Assembly (NCBI GenBank): GCA_040954595.2
Contig: CM082576.2
Span: 186,001 to 250,000 of the forward strand
DNA from: Balanoglossus misakiensis
Taxonomy: Eukaryota > Hemichordata
Length of the DNA: 64,000 nt
Reading direction: 5' to 3'
Made by a program: the position numbers and the translations under genes. The notes beneath the pieces were generated by a model. It was not told where the DNA came from. It saw only the letters and a list, made by a program, of their open reading frames with translations, and did not search any database. Positions 36,928 through 48,965 of this stretch are shown one piece after another (the first letter of the stretch is position 1; each line of letters begins with the position of its first letter).

Positions 36928-39900
36928 ATAATTTGGCCGATTTTTGAAGAAATCATGGGTTATAGCTCATGAAAATCGTCAGAAATCGCCGATTTTTCGA
37001 CTTTTCCAAACTTCGAAATTTGGCCGATTTTTGAAGAAATCATGGGTTATAGCTCATGAAAATCGTCAGAAATCGCCGATTTTTCGACTTTTCCAAACTT
37101 CGAAATTTGGCCGATTTTTGAAGAAATCATGGGTTATAGCTCATGAAAATCGTCAGAAATCGCCGATTTTTCGACTTTTCCAAACTTCGAAATTTGGCCG
37201 ATTTTTGAAGAAATCATGGCTTATAGCTCATGAAAATCGTCAGAAATCGCCGATTTTTCGACTTTTCCAAACTTCGAAATTTGGCCGATTTTTGAAGAAA
37301 TCATGGGTTATAGCTCATGAAAATCGTCAGAAATCGCCGATTTTTCGACTTTTCCAAACTTCGAAATTTGGCCGATTTTTGAAGAAATCATGGGTTATAG
37401 CTCATGAAAATCGTCAGAAATCGCCGAGTTTTCGACTTTTCCAAACTTCGAAATTTGGCCGATTTTTGAAGAAATCATGGGTTATAGCTCATGAAAATCG
37501 TCAGAAATCGTCGATTTTTCGACTTTTCCAAACTTCGAAATTTGGCCGATTTTTGAAGAAATCATGGGTTATAGCTCATGAAAATCGTCAGAAATCGCCG
37601 ATTTTTCGACTTTTCCAAACTTCGAAATTTGGCCGATTTTTGAAGAAATCATGGGTTATAGCTCATGAAAATCGTCAGAAATCGCCGATTTTTCGACTTT
37701 TCCAAACTTCGAAATTTGGCCGATTTTTGAAGAAATCATGGCTTATAGCTCATGAAAATCGTCAGAAATCGCCGATTTTTCGACTTTTCCAAACTTCGAA
37801 ATTTGGCCGATTTTTGAAGAAATCATGGGTTATAGCTCATGAAAATCGTCAGAAATCGCCGATTTTTCGACTTTTCCAAACTTCGAAATTTGGCCGATTT
37901 TTGAAGAAATCATGGGTTATAGCTCATGAAAATCGTCAGAAATCGCCGAGTTTTCGACTTTTCCAAACTTCGAAATTTGGCCGATTTTTGAAGAAATCAT
38001 GGGTTATAGCTCATGAAAATCGTCAGAAATCGTCGATTTTTCGACTTTTCCAAACTTCGAAATTTGGCCGATTTTTGAAGAAATCATGGGTTATAGCTCA
38101 TGAAAATCGTCAGAAATCGCCGATTTTTCGACTTTTCCAAACTTCGAAATTTGGCCGATTTTTGAAGAAATCATGGGTTATAGCTCATGAAAATCGTCAG
38201 AAATCGCCGATTTTTCGACTTTTCCAAACTTCGAAATTTGGCCGATTTTTGAAGAAATCATGGGTTATAGCTCATGAAAATCGTCAGAAATCGTCGATTT
38301 TTCGACTTTTCCAAACTTCGAAATTTGGCCGATTTTTGAAGAAATCATGGGTTATAGCTCATGAAAATCGTCAGAAATCGCCGATTTTTCGACTTTTCCA
38401 AACTTCGAAATTTGGCCGATTTTTGAAGAAATCATGGGTTATAGCTCATGAAAATCGTCAGAAATCGCCGATTTTTCGACTTTTCCAAACTTCGAAATTT
38501 GGCCGATTTTTGAAGAAATCATGGGTTATAGCTCATGAAAATCGTCAGAAATCGCCGAGTTTTCGACTTTTCCAAACTTCGAAATTTGGCCGATTTTTGA
38601 AGAAATCATGGGTTATAGCTCATGAAAATCGTCAGAAATCGCCGATTTTTCGACTTTTCCAAACTTCGAAATTTGGCCGATTTGTGAAGAAATCATGGGT
38701 TATAGCTCATGAAAATCGTCAGAAATCGCCGAGTTTTCGACTTTTCCAAACTTCGAAATTTGGCCGATTTTTGAAGAAATCATGGGTTATAGCTCATGAA
38801 AATCGTCAGAAATCGCCGATTTTTCGACTTTTCCAAACTTCGAAATTTGGCCGATTTTTGAAGAAATCATGGGTTATAGCTCATGAAAATCGTCAGAAAT
38901 CGCCGATTTTTCGACTTTTCCAAACTTCGAAATTTGGCCGATTTTTGAAGAAATCATGGGTTATAGCTCATGAAAATCGTCAGAAATCGCCGATTTTTCG
39001 ACTTTTCCAAACTTCGAAATTTGGCCGATTTTTGAAGAAATCATGGGTTATAGCTCATGAAAATCGTCAGAAATCGCCGATTTTTCGACTTTTCCAAACT
39101 TCGAAATTTGGCCGATTTTTGAAGAAATCATGGGTTATAGCTCATGAAAATCGTCAGAAATCGCCGAGTTTTCGACTTTTCCAAACTTCGAAATTTGGCC
39201 GATTTTTGAAGAAATCATGGGTTATACCTCATGAAAATCGTCAGAAATCGCCGATTTTTCTACTTTTCCAAACTTCGAAATTTGGCCGATTTTTGAAGAA
39301 ATCATGGGTTATAGCTCATGAAAATCGTCAGAAATCGCCGATTTTTCGACTTTTCCAAACTTCGAAATTTGGCCGATTTTTGAAGAAATCATGGGTTATA
39401 GCTCATGAAAATCGTCAGAAATCGTCGATTTTTCGACTTTTCCAAACTTCGAAATTTGGCCGATTTTTGAAGAAATCATGGGTTATAGCTCATGAAAATC
39501 GTCAGAAATCGCCGATTTTTCGACTTTTCCAAACTTCGAAATTTGGCCGATTTTTGAAGAAATCATGGGTTATAGCTCATGAAAATCGTCAGAAATCGCC
39601 GATTTTTCGACTTTTCCAAACTTCGAAATTTGGCCGATTTTTGAAGAAATCATGGGTTATACCTCATGAAAATCGTCAGAAATCGCCGATTTTTCGACTT
39701 TTCCAAACTTCGAAATTTGGCCGATTTTTGAAGAAATCATGGGTTATAGCTCATGAAAATCGTCAGAAATCGCCGATTTTTCGACTTTTCCAAACTTCGA
39801 AATTTGGCCGATTTTTGAAGAAATCATGGGTTATAGCTCATGAAAATCGTCAGAAATCGTCGATTTTTCGACTTTTCCAAACTTCGAAATTTGGCCGATT

Positions 39901-42900
39901 TTTGAAGAAATCATGGGTTATAGCTCATGAAAATCGTCAGAAATCGCCGATTTTTCGACTTTTCCAAACTTCGAAATTTGGCCGATTTTTGAAGAAATCA
40001 TGGGTTATAGCTCATGAAAATCGTCAGAAATCGCCGATTTTTCGACTTTTCCAAACTTCGAAATTTGGCCGATTTTTGAAGAAATCATGGGTTATAGCTC
40101 ATGAAAATCGTCAGAAATCGCCGAGTTTTCGACTTTTCCAAACTTCGAAATTTGGCCGATTTTTGAAGAAATCATGGGTTATAGCTCATGAAAATCGTCA
40201 GAAATCGCCGATTTTTCGACTTTTCCAAACTTCGAAATTTGGCCGATTTGTGAAGAAATCATGGGTTATAGCTCATGAAAATCGTCAGAAATCGCCGAGT
40301 TTTCGACTTTTCCAAACTTCGAAATTTGGCCGATTTTTGAAGAAATCATGGGTTATAGCTCATGAAAATCGTCAGAAATCGCCGATTTTTCGACTTTTCC
40401 AAACTTCGAAATTTGGCCGATTTTTGAAGAAATCATGGGTTATAGCTCATGAAAATCGTCAGAAATCGCCGATTTTTCGACTTTTCCAAACTTCGAAATT
40501 TGGCCGATTTTTGAAGAAATCATGGGTTATAGCTCATGAAAATCGTCAGAAATCGCCGATTTTTCGACTTTTCCAAACTTCGAAATTTGGCCGATTTTTG
40601 AAGAAATCATGGGTTATAGCTCATGAAAATCGTCAGAAATCGCCGATTTTTCGACTTTTCCAAACTTCGAAATTTGGCCGATTTTTGAAGAAATCATGGG
40701 TTATAGCTCATGAAAATCGTCAGAAATCGCCGATTTTTCGACTTTTCCAAACTTCGAAATTTGGCCGATTTTTGAAGAAATCATGGGTTATACCTCATGA
40801 AAATCGTCAGAAATCGCCGATTTTTCTACTTTTCCAAACTTCGAAATTTGGCCGATTTTTGAAGAAATCATGGGTTATAGCTCATGAAAATCGTCAGAAA
40901 TCGCCGAGTTTTCGACTTTTCCAAACTTCGAAATTTGGCCGATTTTTGAAGAAATCATGGGTTATAGCTCATGAAAATCGTCAGAAATCGCCGATTTTTC
41001 GACTTTTCCAAACTTCGAAATTTGGCCGATTTTTGAAGAAATCATGGGTTATAGCTCATGAAAATCGTCAGAAATCGCCGATTTTTCGACTTTTCCAAAC
41101 TTCGAAATTTGGCCGATTTGTGAAGAAATCATGGGTTATAGCTCATGAAAATCGTCAGAAATCGCCGATTTTTCGACTTTTCCAAACTTCGAAATTTGGC
41201 CGATTTTTGAAGAAATCATGGGTTATACCTCATGAAAATCGTCAGAAATCGCCGATTTTTCGACTTTTCCAAACTTCGAAATTTGGCCGATTTTTGAAGA
41301 AATCATGGGTTATAGCTCATGAAAATCGTCAGAAATCGCCGATTTTTCGACTTTTCCAAACTTCGAAATTTGGCCGATTTTTGAAGAAATCATGGGTTAT
41401 AGCTCATGAAAATCGTCAGAAATCGCCGATTTTTCGACTTTTCCAAACTTCGAAATTTGGCCGATTTGTGAAGAAATCATGGGTTATAGCTCATGAAAAT
41501 CGTCAGAAATCGCCGATTTTTCGACTTTTCCAAACTTCGAAATTTGGCCGATTTTTGAAGAAATCATGGGTTATAGCTCATGAAAATCGTCAGAAATCGC
41601 CGATTTTTCGACTTTTCCAAACTTCGAAATTTGGCCGATTTGTGAAGAAATCATGGGTTATAGCTCATGAAAATCGTCAGAAATCGCCGATTTTTCGACT
41701 TTTCCAAACTTCGAAATTTGGCCGATTTTTGAAGAAATCATGGGTTATAGCTCATGAAAATCGTCAGAAATCGTCGATTTTTCGACTTTTCCAAACTTCG
41801 AAATTTGGCCGATTTTTGAAGAAATCATGGGTTATAGCTCATGAAAATCTTCGAAATCGCCGATTTTTCGACTTTTCCAAACTTCGAAATTTGGCCGATT
41901 TTTGAAGAAATCATGGGTTATAGCTCATGAAAATCGTCAGAAATCGCCGATTTTTCGACTTTTCCAAACTTCGAAATTTGGCCGATTTTTGAAGAAATCA
42001 TGGGTTATAGCTCATGAAAATCGTCAGAAATCGCCGATTTTTCGACTTTTCCAAACTTCGAAATTTGGCCGATTTTTGAAGAAATCATGGGTTATAGCTC
42101 ATGAAAATCGTCAGAAATCGCCGATTTTTCGACTTTTCCAAACTTCGAAATTTGGCCGATTTTTGAAGAAATCATGGGTTATAGCTCATGAAAATCGTCA
42201 GAAATCGCCGATTTTTCGACTTTTCCAAACTTCGAAATTTGGCCGATTTTTGAAGAAATCATGGGTTATAGCTCATGAAAATCGTCAGAAATCGCCGATT
42301 TTTCGACTTTTCCAAACTTCGAAATTTGGCCGATTTTTGAAGAAATCATGGGTTATAGCTCATGAAAATCGTCAGAAATCGCCGAGTTTTCGACTTTTCC
42401 AAACTTCGAAATTTGGCCGATTTTTGAAGAAATCATGGGTTATAGCTCATGAAAATCGTCAGAAATCGCCGAGTTTTCGACTTTTCCAAACTTCGAAATT
42501 TGGCCGATTTTTGAAGAAATCATGGGTTATAGCTCATGAAAATCGTCAGAAATCGCCGAGTTTTCGACTTTTCCAAACTTCGAAATTTGGCCGATTTTTG
42601 AAGAAATCATGGGTTATAGCTCATGAAAATCGTCAGAAATCGCCGATTTTTCGACTTTTCCAAACTTCGAAATTTGGCCGATTTTTGAAGAAATCATGGG
42701 TTATAGCTCATGAAAATCGTCAGAAATCGCCGATTTTTCGACTTTTCCAAACTTCGAAATTTGGCCGATTTTTGAAGAAATCATGGGTTATAGCTCATGA
42801 AAATCGTCAGAAATCGCCGATTTTTCGACTTTTCCAAACTTCGAAATTTGGCCGATTTTTGAAGAAATCATGGGTTATAGCTCATGAAAATCGTCAGAAA

Positions 42901-45900
42901 TCGCCGATTTTTCGACTTTTCCAAACTTCGAAATTTGGCCGATTTTTGAAGAAATCATGGGTTATAGCTCATGAAAATCGTCAGAAATCGCCGATTTTTC
43001 GACTTTTCCAAACTTCGAAATTTGGCCGATTTTTGAAGAAATCATGGGTTATAGCTCATGAAAATCGTCAGAAATCGCCGATTTTTCGACTTTTCCAAAC
43101 TTCGAAATTTGGCCGATTTGTGAAGAAATCATGGGTTATAGCTCATGAAAATCGTCAGAAATCGCCGAGTTTTCGACTTTTCCAAACTTCGAAATTTGGC
43201 CGATTTGTGAAGAAATCATGGGTTATAGCTCATGAAAATCGTCAGAAATCGCCGATTTTTCGACTTTTCCAAACTTCGAAATTTGGCCGATTTTTGAAGA
43301 AATCATGGGTTATAGCTCATGAAAATCGTCAGAAATCGCCGATTTTTCGACTTTTCCAAACTTCGAAATTTGGCCGATTTGTGAAGAAATCATGGGTTAT
43401 AGCTCATGAAAATCGTCAGAAATCGCCGATTTTTCGACTTTTCCAAACTTCGAAATTTGGCCGATTTGTGAAGAAATCATGGGTTATAGCTCATGAAAAT
43501 CGTCAGAAATCGCCGATTTTTCGACTTTTCCAAACTTCGAAATTTGGCCGATTTTTGAAGAAATCATGGGTTATAGCTCATGAAAATCGTCAGAAATCGC
43601 CGATTTTTCGACTTTTCCAAACTTCGAAATTTGGCCGATTTTTGAAGAAATCATGGGTTATAGCTCATGAAAATCGTCAGAAATCGCCGATTTTTCGACT
43701 TTTCCAAACTTCGAAATTTGGCCGATTTTTGAAGAAATCATGGGTTATAGCTCATGAAAATCGTCAGAAATCGCCGATTTTTCGACTTTTCCAAACTTCG
43801 AAATTTGGCCGATTTGTGAAGAAATCATGGGTTATAGCTCATGAAAATCGTCAGAAATCGCCGATTTTTCGACTTTTCCAAACTTCGAAATTTGGCCGAT
43901 TTGTGAAGAAATCATGGGTTATAGCTCATGAAAATCGTCAGAAATCGCCGATTTTTCGACTTTTCCAAACTTCGAAATTTGGCCGATTTTTGAAGAAATC
44001 ATGGGTTATAGCTCATGAAAATCGTCAGAAATCGCCGATTTTTCGACTTTTCCAAACTTCGAAATTTGGCCGATTTTTGAAGAAATCATGGGTTATAGCT
44101 CATGAAAATCGTCAGAAATCGCCGATTTTTCGACTTTTCCAAACTTCGAAATTTGGCCGATTTTTGAAGAAATCATGGGTTATAGCTCATGAAAATCGTC
44201 AGAAATCGCCGATTTTTCGACTTTTCCAAACTTCGAAATTTGGCCGATTTTTGAAGAAATCATGGGTTATAGCTCATGAAAATCGTCAGAAATCGCCGAT
44301 TTTTCGACTTTTCCAAACTTCGAAATTTGGCCGATTTTTGAAGAAATCATGGGTTATAGCTCATGAAAATCGTCAGAAATCGCCGATTTTTCGACTTTTC
44401 CAAACTTCGAAATTTGGCCGATTTGTGAAGAAATCATGGGTTATAGCTCATGAAAATCGTCAGAAATCGCCGATTTTTCGACTTTTCCAAACTTCGAAAT
44501 TTGGCCGATTTTTGAAGAAATCATGGGTTATAGCTCATGAAAATCGTCAGAAATCGCCGATTTTTCGACTTTTCCAAACTTCGAAATTTGGCCGATTTTT
44601 GAAGAAATCATGGGTTATAGCTCATGAAAATCGTCAGAAATCGCCGATTTTTCGACTTTTCCAAACTTCGAAATTTGGCCGATTTGTGAAGAAATCATGG
44701 GTTATAGCTCATGAAAATCGTCAGAAATCGCCGATTTTTCGACTTTTCCAAACTTCGAAATTTGGCCGATTTTTGAAGAAATCATGGGTTATAGCTCATG
44801 AAAATCGTCAGAAATCGTCGATTTTTCGACTTTTCCAAACTTCGAAATTTGGCCGATTTTTGAAGAAATCATGGGTTATAGCTCATGAAAATCGTCAGAA
44901 ATCGCCGATTTTTCGACTTTTCCAAACTTCGAAATTTGGCCGATTTTTGAAGAAATAATGGGTTATAGCTCATGAAAATCGTCAGAAATCGCCGATTTTT
45001 CGACTTTTCCAAACTTCGAAATTTGGCCGATTTTTGAAGAAATCATGGGTTATAGCTCATGAAAATCGTCAGAAATCGCCGATTTTTCGACTTTTCCAAA
45101 CTTCGAAATTTGGCCGATTTGTGAAGAAATCATGGGTTATAGCTCATGAAAATCGTCAGAAATCGCCGATTTTTCGACTTTTCCAAACTTCGAAATTTGG
45201 CCGATTTTTGAAGAAATCATGGGTTATAGCTCATGAAAATCGTCAGAAATCGCCGATTTTTCGACTTTTCCAAACTTCGAAATTTGGCCGATTTTTGAAG
45301 AAATCATGGGTTATAGCTCATGAAAATCGTCAGAAATCGCCGATTTTTCGACTTTTCCAAACTTCGAAATTTGGCCGATTTTTGAAGAAATCATGGGTTA
45401 TAGCTCATGAAAATCGTCAGAAATCGCCGATTTTTCGACTTTTCCAAACTTCGAAATTTGGCCGATTTTTGAAGAAATCATGGGTTATAGCTCATGAAAA
45501 TCGTCAGAAATCGCCGATTTTTCGACTTTTCCAAACTTCGAAATTTGGCCGATTTTTGAAGAAATCATGGGTTATAGCTCATGAAAATCGTCAGAAATCG
45601 TCGATTTTTCGACTTTTCCAAACTTCGAAATTTGGCCGATTTTTGAAGAAATCATGGGTTATAGCTCATGAAAATCGTCAGAAATCGCCGATTTTTCGAC
45701 TTTTCCAAACTTCGAAATTTGGCCGATTTTTGAAGAAATCATGGGTTATAGCTCATGAAAATCGTCAGAAATCGCCGATTTTTCGACTTTTCCAAACTTC
45801 GAAATTTGGCCGATTTTTGAAGAAATCATGGGTTATAGCTCATGAAAATCGTCAGAAATCGCCGATTTTTCGACTTTTCCAAACTTCGAAATTTGGCCGA

Positions 45901-45936
45901 TTTTTGAAGAAATCATGGGTTATAGCTCATGAAAAT
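36928..45936 (-). repeat. Satellite family B, central block (87-bp monomers, ~103 copies), opposite orientation
   Basis: Read on +, the unit starts ATCATGGGTTATAGCTCATG, then AAAATCGTCAGAAATCGCCG, ATTTTTCGACTTTTCC, AAACTTCGAAATTTGG and CCGATTTTTGAAGA. Monomers are nearly identical; recurring single-base variants are GGCTTATAG, TTATACCTC, ATCGTCG, GCCGAGTTT, TTCTACTTT and TTTGTGAAG. Their pattern repeats every 18 monomers (1,566 bp). The period of 87 bp is exactly 29 codons, so one + frame stays open for thousands of bases, broken only by a 2-bp loss near 41850 and a TAA at about 44957. That frame contains no ATG in the repeat. Confidence 0.97.
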
Positions 45937-47411
45937 TATCCGAAAATGACGATTTTTCGACTTTGCAAAAATTTCAAAATTTCTTCGATTTTTAATAAAA
46001 ATCATAGGTTATAGCTCATGAAAATCATCCGAAAATGACGATTTTTCGACTTTGCGAAATTTCGAAATTTCTCCGATTTTTGATAAAAATCATGGGTTAT
46101 AGCTCATGAAAATCATCCGAAACTGACGATATTTCGACTTTGCGAAATTTCGAAATTTCTCCGATTTTTGATAAAAATCATGGGTTATAGCTCATGAAAA
46201 TCATCCGAAAATGACGATTTTTCGACTTTGCGAAATTTCGAAATTTCTTCGATTTTTCATAAAAATCATGGGTTATAGCTCATGAAAATCAACCGAAAAT
46301 GACGATTTTTCGACTTTGCGAAATTTCAAAATATCTTCGATTTTTGATTAAAATCATGGGTTATAGGTCATGAAAATCAACCGAAAATGACGATTTTTCG
46401 ACTTTGCGAAATTTCAAAATATCTTCGATTTTTGATAAAAATCATGGGTTATAGCTCATGAAAATCAACCGAAAATGACGATTTTTCGAATTTGCGAAAT
46501 TTCAAAATTTCTTCGATTTTTGATAAAAATCATGGGTTATAGCTCATGAAAATCATCCGAAAATGACGATTTTTCAAGTTTGCGAAATTTCGAAATTTCT
46601 TCGATTTTTGATAAGAATCATGGGTTATAGCTCATGAAAATCATCCGAAAATGACGATTTTTCGACTTTGCGAAATTTCGAAGTTTCTCCGATTTTTGAT
46701 AAAAATCATGGGTTATAGCTCATGAAAATCATCCGAAACTGACGATATTTCGACTTTGCAAAATTTCAAAATATCTTCGATTTTTGATAAAAATCATGGG
46801 TTATAGCTCATGAAAATCATCCGAAAATGACGATTTTTCGACTTTGCGAAATTTCGAAGTTTCTCCGATTTTTGATAAAAATCATGGGTTATAGCTCATG
46901 AAAATCATTCGAAAATGACGATTTTTCGATTTGCGAAATTTCGAAATTTCTTCGATTTTTGATAAAAATCATGGGTTATAGCTCATGAAAATCATCCGAA
47001 AATGACGATTTTTCGAGTTTGCAAAATTTCTTAAATTTTTCATAAAAATCATGGGTTATAGCTCATGAAAATCATCCGAAAATGACGATTTTTCGAATTT
47101 GCGAAATTTCGAAATTTCTTCGATTTTTGATTAAAATCATGGGTTATAGCTCATGAAAATCATCCGAAAATGACGATTTTTCGACTTTGCGAAATTTCAA
47201 AATTACTTCGATTTTTGATAAAAATCATGGGTTATAGCTCATGAAAATCATCCGAAAATGATGATTTTTCGACTTTGCGAAATTTCGAAATTTCTTCGAT
47301 TTTTGATAAAAATCATGGGTTATAGCTCATGAAAATCATCCGAAAATGACGATTTTTCGACTTTGCGAAATTTCGAAATTTCTTCGATTTTTCATAAAAA
47401 TCATGGGTTAT
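45937..47411 (-). repeat. Satellite family A, right block (~17 copies), opposite orientation
   Basis: Monomers are the reverse complement of the left A block (ATCATGGGTTATAGCTCATG, then AAAATCATCCGAAAATGACG). They are more heterogeneous than the left block, with one monomer near 47020 missing part of the palindrome segment. The block ends abruptly inside a monomer at CATGGGTTAT|GCCAAAATC (47411/47412). Confidence 0.95.
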
Positions 47412-47742
47412 GCCAAAATCATCAAAATTTACAAAGTCAAGAATTTGTCATTTTTTGAGCGTGTATGAGCTATAATCCACGCATATGACATGAGAATGCC
47501 AAAATCACCAAAATTCACAAAGTCAAGAATTTGTCATTTTTTGAGCGTGTATGAACTATAATCCACGCATATGACATGAGAATGCCAAAATCACCAAAAT
47601 TCGCAAAGTCAAGAATTTGTCATTTTTTGAGCGTGTATGAGCTATAATCCATGCATATGACATGAGAATGCCAAAATCATCAAAATTCACAAAGTCAAGA
47701 ATTTGTCATTTTTTGAGCGTGTATGAGCTATAATCCATGCAA
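47412..47742 (+). repeat. Satellite family C, right edge (~3.9 copies)
   Basis: These are 86-bp monomers of the same family and the same orientation as the left edge, ending at ATAATCCATGC before unique sequence AATAAAGATCC. Finding C in one orientation at both edges, with A and B reversed between, is the main evidence for an internal inversion. Confidence 0.93.
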
Positions 47743-48846
47743 TAAAGATCCATCGAAAACGCCACATCGCCTAAAAGATTTCTTCCGTCACGTCAACACA
47801 AGAATTGTTGCCATATTACACTGACTTAAATACCGTTCAATCTAAGTTGCGGATGCCAGCCGATTTTTATACTAGCTAAGGACTATTGATCAAGGAAAAA
47901 TTTCCGAGTTCTTGGTAAGCGCTAGCATTTCCCAAGTCAGTACTCGAAAAGAGTCGTTTGCACTTCAAAAACGTGAACCTGGCTTTTCCCATGAAATGCT
48001 TATTACTGCTAGATGCACCTTTTGTTAAATGTTGAATTCGGCAGAACCAATCGAACTTTTCGAATTTTACATTTCATCTCGCCAAAAGCTGAAATGATAT
48101 GCAATTATTGGCAAAAAGACCACTGTGCTCCCATGTGGCGAGGATAAATTGAAAACAAATTTCCAATATGACAACGCCAGGCAAAAATCTCCAGGAAAAG
48201 AGGACAATTGCCGTCGTTATCGATCGAAATTATCGGAAGAAACTATACCATTGTGTTCCTCCTCTAAATATATAATGCCACACCCACACCATTCATAATT
48301 CCTAAAAGCGCAAAATCGATACGTCGCTACATAGCAAGTTGCATGGATCGAACGACGTTGAGGTGCACATGTACTGTCCAGCCTGGGTAGCTGCACCACA
48401 CAAAAGCTCCAAGACGAGATACTGCGGCGATGCAAGATTAGAATAGAGAATGCAGGTGTTTTGTGCAGATGGCAGTGTATGCGTGTACAGAACGAGTAAA
48501 CGCGTCCGAGGCAGAAGACAGCCTGATTGGGATTGGGACTAGCAAAATAGAAAATAAGAAGTCGATGTGTTTTAATGGATTTGTGTTTGCTCTGAAACGA
48601 ATAGCTACATTTTATTGTTGATATTTAGAGTTGGAAACCATGGCTGTCGACAATCCAAACGTTCCACGTCTCTTCGCGCGGAAATCAATGGCAAACAGAG
48701 TTAATTCTAGTTCGATGTCAACAATGTCGGAATATATTATTTTCAATGTATGTAACCCGGCTAAAAATGCAACATATTAGAGAGAAACAACGAAGTACTG
48801 AAATGGATTAAATTTACGGGAATGCACTAATGGAGACGCTAAGTGC

Positions 48847-48965
48847 GTAACCATGGCAACCGTCGTTTAACGCAATAGACGGAGATGAGGTCGTTCTGAC
48901 GATTAAGGCAGGCGGAAGGAAGGGCGTGTCACGTGACTTCGCGTCTGGTCAGTTACCATGGAAAC
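48847..48965 (+). promoter_or_regulatory. Two RFX X-box-like sites with a TCACGTGA E-box
   Basis: GTAACCATGGCAAC at 48847-48860 is a full match to the RFX X-box consensus (GTNRCC, 0-3 bases, RGYAAC). GTTACCATGGAAAC at 48952-48965 matches except at one position. They are 105 bp apart, with TCACGTGA at 48929-48936 between them. X-boxes of this kind drive ciliary genes in animals, so this may be a promoter for a gene whose first exon is too short to see or lies outside the window. Confidence 0.4.

Larger units (their letters stand above)
27065..47742. repeat. 20.7-kb satellite array (families C, A, B) with internal inversion
   Basis: A continuous tandem array of related 86-88 bp monomers, AT-rich, occupying about a third of the window. 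The order is C(+) 27065-27258, A(+) 27259-36927, B(-) 36928-45936, A(-) 45937-47411, C(+) 47412-47742. All three families share the core word for ATGAGCTATAA(T/C)CCATG. Higher-order repeats occur in both large blocks. No retroelement or gene interrupts it. Arrays of this kind form centromeric, pericentromeric or interstitial heterochromatin; which applies here cannot be read from the sequence. Confidence 0.97.

Noticed and set aside
36944-44958. Giant repeat-protein genes (1,653 and 1,018 codons)
   Set aside because: The frames are satellite family B read in the one phase that its 87-bp period keeps open. The repeat has no ATG in that frame, all recurring variants change the amino acid, and the ends are set by a chance 2-bp loss and a single-base TAA.
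27259-47411. CRISPR-like array
   Set aside because: Monomers are contiguous, with no unique spacers, and the window is eukaryotic in character.
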